From NCBI GenBank assembly GCA_963281255.1, contig OY725501.1, forward strand, positions 1,651,674-1,715,673: DNA of 64,000 nt, read 5' to 3'. This stretch comes from Aphrocallistes beatrix (lineage: Eukaryota; Porifera; Hexactinellida; Sceptrulophora; Aphrocallistidae). Shown piece after piece: positions 56,641-64,000 of the stretch (its first letter is position 1; each line of letters starts with the position of its first letter). A model generated the notes under the pieces. The model ran no database searches. It saw only the letters and a list, made by a program, of their open reading frames with translations, and was not told the DNA's origin. A program made the translations under genes and the position numbers.

Positions 56641-57485
56641 TATCATCGCAAACTAGTAAAACCTCAAGATCACACACTCTCTTCATAGAGGATTTTAATC
56701 AGTTCTTAATGTATTTCAAAATGCTGAATGAACGTACAGCAGCTGAATTTAGTCCCAAGGAGGGTAACTAATCAAGGAATTATCTAGAAGCGCGAGACGC
56801 TCCCTTAGACGTATGATTTTAAGTTCGAATATGGAAATATTTCATTCGGAGAGTTGTATTACTGTAGTTTAGATTTTGTCCGGTGGTTTTTCTCAAAAGG
56901 AATGAATAATTAATTGTAGAACGCGGCCTATAAAGATACAAATCCGTGATAAAATTGGCATTTTCTGTTGATACTTGAAATTGTACGGTTCGCTCAAATT
57001 ATCCAGGGGTCAAAATCAGGACTGCGGGTGGAGTTTATTTCATTCAGTTTAGTACATATAATAGATATAGATTATGAAGTTTAATAGCCATATATTGCTA
57101 CGTATTAACATCAACTTCTATACTTTTTTTTATTGCGTGACCTATTTTTTAAAAGATTAAAATCATATAATATGAAATAAGACAAAAGAAGCAAATATTA
57201 TGAAAAATTAATTCCGTTTACGTATAGTAGTAAAAATACGTATCGTTAAATCTATAGTTTGTGTATATAGTTTTCACATTCCACACGATTCATTATTTAT
57301 TCAATTTGAATACGACACCCTATGTGCGATAATATTGCCTCTTTACTAATGCTATGTATGAATGGATAGATTGAAAATACAAGAATGCAGGAACAATGAG
57401 ATAATGAATCCTGATGAGTAAGCACTTTCGACTAATATGTTATTATACTGTAAATAATGTTATGTAAGTGCTGAGGTTGTATTTA
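56641..57485. other. Non-coding stretch, nothing recognised
   Basis: AT-rich sequence downstream of VPS50. No supported feature. Confidence 0.4.
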
Positions 57486-57710
57486 TACATAGCTGCAAAC
57501 TTCATTAGGTATATCATTTCTCATACTCAAACAATCTTAGTTATTATGGTATCTAGAGATAAAGAATTCAGATACTTTCAATGATATTAATTCAAGTTGA
57601 AGACCAGGAGCTATGTTTCTACGAGTTTTGTGAAAAGAAAAATGCATTCTGGCATTCAGCGAAAATCGCGACTCCGCCCACCTACTTTTCAAATTATTTC
57701 TATTTATTAA

Positions 57711-58972
57711 GGATACCGCCCGCGAAAAATCATATGATTTGACTTACAGCATACGATGAAAATATAGCTATAAGAGATGTTAAGCATGGGCAAGTATCTC
57801 CGTCTAGAAATACTTGCACTTTCCAAACCGTTTTTGATTCTCATTTCTGGTTTTTGATATACAGTGACTCAACTCTGTTTTATTCGTTTGTCGCTAGAAC
57901 ATTTTAATGGAAGAAATCCGGCCACTCCAAAAATTGTTTAGGACATATCATGGAAACAAATGCTTCCAAAATCGAATCATAGATAGTCTATCATATTTGC
58001 CACCTCATAGGACCAAAAGAAAGGTAAAATGACAAAAACTGTAAATTCTATTGGTGTCTGAAAATAAAGTCCAAAAAACGGCGAAAAACGGTTTTTTTTG
58101 GTAACTCAGGAATAAAATCACCAAGTTATAAGAAGATATCGAAAATAAACGTTCATCATGTGGTCCTACGTTCAATGATATGGAAAAACTCTTGAAATTT
58201 TCAAACCTCTATCCCAAACCAATTTTGAATTTTGTAGACAGTCAATTTTGAAATTTTAAACTTCTGAGATATAGATATTTTAAGTTTAGATGTTAAGAAC
58301 AATGTAAAATGAGTTATTAAAATGAATAGAATCAAACACAGGCATTTATACTGATGATTTAGGTATATTCGAACCAAATATTTACTTAAAATAGCAAAAG
58401 TACACTGAAAATCCGGAAATTTCCTTGAGGCCCCAAACCCGGAATATTTTGAGATAATTGTGAATAATAATTCATATTCCTAGCATTACGAAGTATAATC
58501 CATCAGTTTAGAATGAATAGAGCTTCCAAACAGTATATTAGGAAGTTAGAGCGAAAGTCGACGACTTTTAGTTTACAAGTTAGGATTTTCGAAAAATGCT
58601 ACGTCATCATATGACAAAAATCTAAAACCTACATTCCATAGGATGTAGTACAATTATTATCAATGAATCATATATGTACCCTCATGAAAAGTATATTAGG
58701 AAGTGAGAACTAAGAATTTGGATTATATTTAGAGATCGAGAGATATCTCTTTTTGGACCCTAAATAGGTTTTTTTTCCCGAATCTGGGAGGTCCAAGGCC
58801 ATAACTTTCAAAATAATTATCAAAACTTCTCCAATTTTTCTGTGCACATTATTAACGGCAATTGTATTCATTATTTGCATAATAACCACAAGTTCCCCAT
58901 AGAATTTGTATGACTATGTATTACTAAGTTCTCCATAGAAATTTGTATCCTTACTATTAAAACTCGATTATT

Positions 58973-59006
<34 letters not shown>

Positions 59007-60116
59007 GTACCGAATTGATTGAAGAAACTGCAAGGCGTAGAAGGCTGATTTTTGGCATGTGGGAGTCTTTTGGCTATGGCTCCAGTAAGTTCTGAGCTCA
59101 GAGCAAAATGTCGACTCATCATGGAATTATGACGTCATTGTCACATTTTTAAAAGTTAAGCAACACAGTTATTCGAGTATAACACAGCCATTATAGGAAA
59201 TAGAAGGCTGAAACTTTAATAGAATATGTATACTAACATACATAACATATGATGCAACTATCATCAAAAAATGATGACTCATCACTTTGTTATGACGTCA
59301 TCATTACGCATTAAAAATTTTAAAATTGACAAATTTTGTGATTTTTCGAGTAATCTCGATTATAAGTAGGACAGACATATTTAGAGATGCTATCTCCCTT
59401 ATAATTAACCAATGTGACCCCAGGCGACCGAAGGGAGCCTCCGGCGGACACAAAGTTTCCGCTAGCCGCGCAGCGCAAGCAAGCGAAGTGCGCTTGTTAC
59501 TATTAAATCATGATAAGTCGAGAAATTTTATTTTTTGACAAAGGATTGTTTGAAGAACCTATACATTTTCGCATATATCCTTTCATTTAAGATTATATAC
59601 TATATACAATAGTTTTTAAGATATGACATCGGCCTCTTTCGGCACCATAGAGATATTATGCCCCAACTTTACCTATAATAAGCGATATTCCAAGAACAAA
59701 AATAGTCGGTTCCGAACAAATTTTTTTTTGAAACGATCAGAATTTTATTTCTGATCCAATGATCGCTAAATATCTGATATCAAACAGGCGATTTCCCGAG
59801 CATTATAGAAATGAACTCCCTTACAGAGCAATTTTGTTTGGATTTTATTCGGCCTTTCTTCTAAATCTTTGTGTTATATAATCTCCAGAGGTGCCAAAAC
59901 AATGTTAAGGTCAATATCATTAAAAAAATATCAAATAAGTTAAAAACTTCCAATATTTTTTGCGCTAAACTTTAGGGGTTAACTCATAAAAATCAAAATA
60001 AATACCGTCCAACTAGTACTATCAGATGGTAGACCGCTCAGTGATACAATGAAATTGACAATAAAAAATTTTGCCGTTTTTTTTACGCCAGGCTAAGTTT
60101 TTCGAGGGCGGTATCC
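57711..60116. mobile_element. Family E element with nested A copy (E3)
   Basis: TTAA at 57707-57710 and 60117-60120. Ends GGATACCGCCCGCG and CGAGGGCGGTATCC. 2,406 bp, of which about 560 are A-r. No long open frame. Interrupts B6. Confidence 0.92.
58936..59497 (-). repeat. Family A repeat, reverse, near full length (A-r)
   Basis: Begins with TTACTATTAAAACTCGATTA and (AT)n, continues through both TGACGTCA sites (59131-59138, 59293-59300), and ends at the head CGCAAGCAAGCGAAGTGCGC. Comparison with E2 (TTTGTATTACAATTAAATCA) shows the uninterrupted site. Confidence 0.9.
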
Positions 60117-60253
60117 TTAAGTCTTTAAATTATGGAAAAATTAGCTTAAACATTTTGCTCGAATGTTCTAAATTTGTAGAAATACAGTTCAAATCAGTGA
60201 ATATTGAGAACCATTTGGATAAGATTTTATACTGATGTGAAAGGGATATTATA

Positions 60254-61123
60254 CAGTAAACTTTCATTTTGGGAAGACCGCTTAGGGGTCACCTTTTTTA
60301 AGTCCCGATTTTCTCCTATCCTTTAACATTGATATCTACCTCCCATTAAGGAACACCTCCATATAGTGAATAGGGAACACTATTTTGTGTCCAAATGTCA
60401 CTTAGCCATTCATATGGACCTCCCATTAAGGAACATAAGTGTTTATCATTATTTCTGGGGATCAACATGACAGTCAGTGGGCTGTACGTATTTTGTTCAC
60501 AGTTTGTGGGGGTCAGTGTGATCGATATTTGTTTATGTTCTTTACATGAGTGATTATTGAAATAAGTTGTTTATATGAAAAGGAAGCCATTTCCCATTGC
60601 TTGGTAAGCACACAAATACTTGAAAGACTTCGCAACAATTACCGAGACAGAGTCCTGTAACACCGAGGAGTATGTGAACATTGACATTGGGAACCAGGCT
60701 CATACTTTGGAATCAACTGACTGGGAAGTTGAACTTCAACTCATGTATCAACATCACACTAGATGAGAGTTCTCAGGACTTACCGTGCCTTCTGACAAGG
60801 ATGTTATCAGTGCTCAAGTTATATGCGATTCACAATCCTAGTGTCCTAGGGTCAATCATCAGTACTGAGTGTTGTTTAAGGACATATTGTAGAAAAGCGT
60901 TGCCACATGTCCCAGAAATGTCCCAGACTTTTTTAAAGTTTAATCAATTGGATTACTTACTACTATTACATTTATTAATAATACAGATTCGTTAAACGTG
61001 TACAAACAAACATTCATACACTGCATAAAGTTTATGACAAGCCCCTAACCTAAAAGGTAGACCTCTTATCTAGGAACACTTTCCAGGAGTCCCAAAAGTG
61101 TTCCCTAATAGTAGGTTTTACTA
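60254..61123. mobile_element. pogo-like element (L), 870 bp
   Basis: TA-flanked. Left end CAGTAAACTTTCATTTTGGG; right end, inverted, TAGTAAAACCTACTATTAGG. Repeats of CCTCCCATTAAGGAACA lie near the left and are answered near the right (GTTCCCTAATAGTAGG). Contains a protein-like stretch, described separately. Confidence 0.8.
60620..60995 (+). pseudogene. Possible pogo/Tigger transposase C-terminal scrap in L
   Basis: A reading around 60635-60760 (FATITETESCNTEEYVNIDI and further acidic residues) is protein-like and changes frame before the 104-codon open frame at 60681-60995. Location inside a pogo-type element suggests a transposase tail, but no catalytic motif was seen. Confidence 0.3.
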
Positions 61124-61497
61124 TATTTCGGGTTATATGTGAAAATGCACTTGATTTGAACTAGCGAATGAATGAATAACATCATTTTGGATGAGTTCAA
61201 TGGATTTGTGAATTATTTCCATGGTGAATGAAAGGTATCTGGTGCTAAATCCTCATGGAACATCGGTTATGAAGACATTTTTTACAGAATAGTGGGCCTG
61301 ACCTGCGATTTCGCTGCGCGCCAGGACACATATTTCTTGAAAAGCCTCACTATACAAAACACAGTTCCATGACTTAGTTCGGACAAAGATTTTAATTTTT
61401 GAAAATATTCGAATTACAATCTCTAAAGACCATATTGACTAGGATGTCTGAGTATCAGAAATTGTTATATTCAATTGAGTTTGCAACGAACTATACC

Positions 61498-62063
61498 AAC
61501 CTGTATATCTCACGTACAACAAAAATAAATTTCATATTATTAATGACGTGTCTTGATGTATTTAATATTTAACGATGGGCATTTTAGTCAAAAAATGTTT
61601 ACTATTTGAGTTACTATTTAATTCATTGGGTTGCGATATTTAATTCATGGAACACTGCGAAACATAATAGAAAGTGATACTTGTAGTCCAAAAAGCAAGA
61701 CATTATTGAAAGTATCTTTAAAAAGTGGGACTCTAGTAAAAATTAGTATTAGAATAAAAGTAAAGTTCATCGATGTCTAACCAAGCTGTTTGCATCGGCT
61801 TTCAAATTTCAACCCATTCAAATTATATTAGGGGATTTAGGTTACATCAACAAGTCAGTCACTAAATAGAAAATTGTTACAAAAATGCACGTGGAGCATC
61901 GAATTAAAACATATACCAGTCAAACTATATCATCCCTCATATGAATTTTAGTACTATTTATCATTATCTATTAAAATACTCAACCTAATAAATGACAAGA
62001 AAAAATTAGAGAATTATTATAGGCATTGCTAAACATACGATAGAACATATAAAATTTATAAAT
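61498..62063. other. Non-coding stretch, probable 3' flank of the minus-strand gene
   Basis: AT-rich. It holds the 3' sequence after the stop of the exon at 62064-62234. No clear AATAAA was seen on the minus strand. Confidence 0.4.
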
Positions 62064-62234
62064 TTATAACGTTAACAATAATGCTTGAATTTGATTTATC
62101 AGTTCTTTCCGTTCACTATCTAATTCTTCTTGTGAGTGGCTACTACCAGATTTAATACCATGCTTTTCAAATAAATTAAAAGTTTGATCCAAATTTTCTT
62201 TTAACTTTGAATCTTTCAAGGTAATATCTTTAAT
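62064..62234 (-). CDS. Terminal exon of an unidentified minus-strand gene
   Basis: Minus strand: acceptor TTCTATTCTAATTTAG, then 57 codons in phase 0 ending in TAA. Reads IKDITLKDSKLKENLDQTFN, then LFEKHGIKSGSSHSQEELDS and ERKELINQIQALLLTL. The codon use (A/T-ending, charged, heptad-like) suggests a coiled-coil C-terminus. It has no start codon, so it does not show up as an ordinary open reading frame. The rest of the gene should lie to the right, beyond 64,000. The product is not recognised. Confidence 0.6.
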   Translation of the reverse strand: MKDITLKDSKLKENLDQTFNLFEKHGIKSGSSHSQEELDSERKELINQIQALLLTL

Positions 62235-62876
62235 CTAAATTAGAATAGAAAGAAATACAAAATTTGTGATATGTAATCAAATGTAAAATATCGGATACAC
62301 GATACTAAATGGGCTTTGTTTCCAGCAATCCGTAAATCCGCAATTAATAGAGGTAGCTTTCCATATATTAGGGCATTCAAAAAGTTCTAATATCATATCT
62401 GTATCTTAAATGATAGTGAAAATAGGATATTTTCGATATGTCCATCGTATTCCTTATGGGTTCAGCTCCCAATTTATATATTGGTTTATTTCAAGAGGAC
62501 AATGATTGTGGTTCCTATATTACATTTTTGTACTCCGGTTTAGAGTAGTGTAGAAAATTAGGAATTTTCCCATTGAAAATAGCTTAAAATTAAATTTGGA
62601 GAATAAAAATTGGGAAAATCGTAAAATAAGAAGATCATTAAGATTATTAAAAGGTTAAATAATTAAGAAACAAAGTGAAAGAGTAAACGGGAGGAATTCA
62701 ATATAATTGCTCGTGTTGAAAAAATATCATGTCACTTTTAGTGGATTTTTGATCATTTTTTGCCACTTAAAAAGTGGGACAAATATGGTAGTAAACCACT
62801 TAAATGGTAGTAAACCACTTCAAAACACATTATTCCCTCAGCCTAAAACTAGAATACTTATATATACAGGATGGAC
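62235..62876. other. Probable intron of the minus-strand gene
   Basis: AT-rich with a local direct duplication of AGTAAACCACTTAAATGG-type sequence near 62790-62820. No exon was recognised. Confidence 0.4.
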
Positions 62877-64000
62877 CATAAGTAACCATCATACTTTAAA
62901 ATGTCATATCTCCCTCATTTTTCATCCATTTCACATGATTGACCATTAATTTGAAAGCTATGAGGATGCTATTTGTATTTTATTAACCCCAATAGCACTA
63001 GGAAATGTGACAAGGCTCACGGACCGAGATAGGGCGAGCATCATCAAATGATATTATGAAAGCCAGGGCTCTCTCATCGCAACTCAAAGACGGTTTAAGC
63101 GTTTCTACAACAGCCCGAAGGCCCCACATCACCAGACTATTATTAATATAATTAAGAAGCTTCAGGAGAACAGCACTGTACAGGATTAGCCAGAAAAGGT
63201 GCACCAGTCACTGCTAGGAACCCCTCAAACATCCGAAAGATGAAGGACAAACTGGCTGATTCTCCTCACCGTTCCTCAAGAAGGTTGTCAAGAGAGCTCC
63301 AAATGTCCAGGACAACTGTCAGAAGGATCCTTCATGAAGATCTCAACCTCTTCTACAAAATACTGATCTTACAGAAGCAAAATGACCTTCAAAAGGAGAA
63401 AAGGGTCATTTCAAATCTTATGGCAGAGAAGATTGAGAAAGGGGAAATTGATTTCCTTGATATTGACTGGAGTGATGAAGCTCATTTTGAAAAAGTTAAC
63501 AAGCAAAATTAGAAGTTTTGGGGTGAGAAAAGCCAGAGCCACTTAATGAGAAGCCTATAACAAGGGTCACAGTGTGGTTTGCAGTGGACTCTAGTAGGAT
63601 CATAGAGCCATACTTTTTCGAGGATGATGAGGGCTCTGCGATGACTGTTAATGGCGACCGGTACCTGAAGATGCGGAAGTCATACTATCTCCCAGGACTA
63701 AGAAGACGTGGAGAAGTTGAGTGTACAACCTTCCAGGAGGATGGGGCAACCCCACACATTGCTAACATTGTGCTAGACTTCCTGAAATAGAAGTTCGGTG
63801 AAAGGATCATTTCAAGGAATTTGGATATTTTTTGCCCTCATTACAGTCCTGACCTAAACCCCTGCAATTTCTACCTTTGGGGGAATCTGAAGGGCAGGGT
63901 GTACACTAACCCAATTCCTAAGACTATTGGTGACTTAAAGAAGAACATAAGAAAAGAAATTAGGAAGATCAAGCATGATACTTTGAAGAAAGTTTCAGAG
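62877..64000 (+). mobile_element. DD41D-type mariner-like element, right end outside window (M8)
   Basis: Left end CAGGATGGACCATAAGTAAC after TA. A plus-strand transposase pseudogene fills the rest and continues past the edge. Confidence 0.8.
63011..64000 (+). pseudogene. Mariner-like transposase pseudogene (DD41D spacing)
   Basis: Segments in order: an HTH region (DRDRASIIK, GSLIATQRRFKRF, at 63025-63130), LADSPHRSSRRLSRELQMSR (63250) and DIDWSDEAHF (first Asp, 63465). Then come IEPYFFEDDEGSAMTVNGDR (63605), FQEDGATPHIA (second Asp, 63735) and CPHYSPDLNPCNFYLWGNLK (63835). Between the second Asp and the position of the third lie 41 residues counting one stop, as in rosa-type DD41D elements; that position is Asn here. 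At least four in-frame stops or frame changes. Inactive. Confidence 0.85.

Larger units (their letters stand above)
57486..61497. mobile_element. Family B element split by E3 and L (B6)
   Basis: The left arm (CAAACTTCATTAGGTATATC) is at 57498 onward. The middle resumes at 60121 (TTGTAGAAATACAG, GAACCATTTGGATAAG) and at 61124 (GGTATCTGGTGCTAAATCC). The right arm ends near 61497. The outer ends are decayed. Removing E3 and L restores B1-like order. Confidence 0.8.

Overview
The window is eukaryotic nuclear DNA from an animal. It is strongly AT-rich. One conserved protein gene, VPS50 (syndetin/CCDC132), runs left to right from about 18.05 kb to 47.69 kb. Four coding exons have canonical GT-AG borders and matching phases, and introns of 7.9, 8.1 and 11.0 kb separate them. 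The exon sequences join without a break into about 869 codons, covering all but roughly the first 60-70 residues expected of the protein. The 5' exon(s) were not found. The richness in Tc1/mariner, piggyBac-like, hAT-like and pogo-like elements suggests an arthropod. A copepod such as the salmon louse would fit, but this is inference from overall character, not a match.

Other coding signal is limited. Two spliced-looking minus-strand exons at 15.03-15.16 and 15.67-15.89 kb may be the 3' end of an unrecognised gene lying just upstream of VPS50. A 57-codon minus-strand terminal exon at 62.06-62.23 kb belongs to a gene extending off the right edge. Two minus-strand open frames inside VPS50 introns (29.8 and 38.0 kb) look protein-like but are unidentified. 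From 7.4 to 10.3 kb lies the minus-strand ghost of a large, frameshifted protein, split by later insertions.

Most of the rest is mobile DNA. Transposase-bearing copies are a mariner (13.8-14.9 kb, DD34D), six Tc1-like copies (12.85, 30.3, 31.8, 39.5, 42.9 and 48.7 kb) and a DD41D-type copy at the right edge. The 42.9 kb Tc1 copy is almost intact, with a single in-frame amber codon. Retroelement remnants are a minus-strand Ty3/gypsy integrase region (50.2-51.1 kb) next to a plus-strand non-LTR reverse transcriptase fragment (51.2-51.85 kb).

Non-autonomous families recur many times. I label them here: A (GC-rich hairpin head, CRE motifs, microsatellite, at least 18 pieces), B (TA-flanked, about 770 bp, long inverted arms), C/I/J/K/L/T/W (pogo-like CAG...CTG elements at TA), D and E (TTAA-flanked, piggyBac-like, 118 bp and about 1.9 kb), F/G/O (fold-back elements), N (a 3.2-kb unit repeated in tandem) and several hAT-like miniatures with 8-bp target duplications. 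Several are nested, so relative insertion order can be read directly: B6 contains E3, which contains an A copy.

No rRNA, convincing tRNA or CRISPR was seen. Nothing behaves as an operon. The only clear gene-level function is VPS50, a subunit of the endosomal tethering complex EARP; the remaining sequence is mainly its intron load and intergenic transposon debris.
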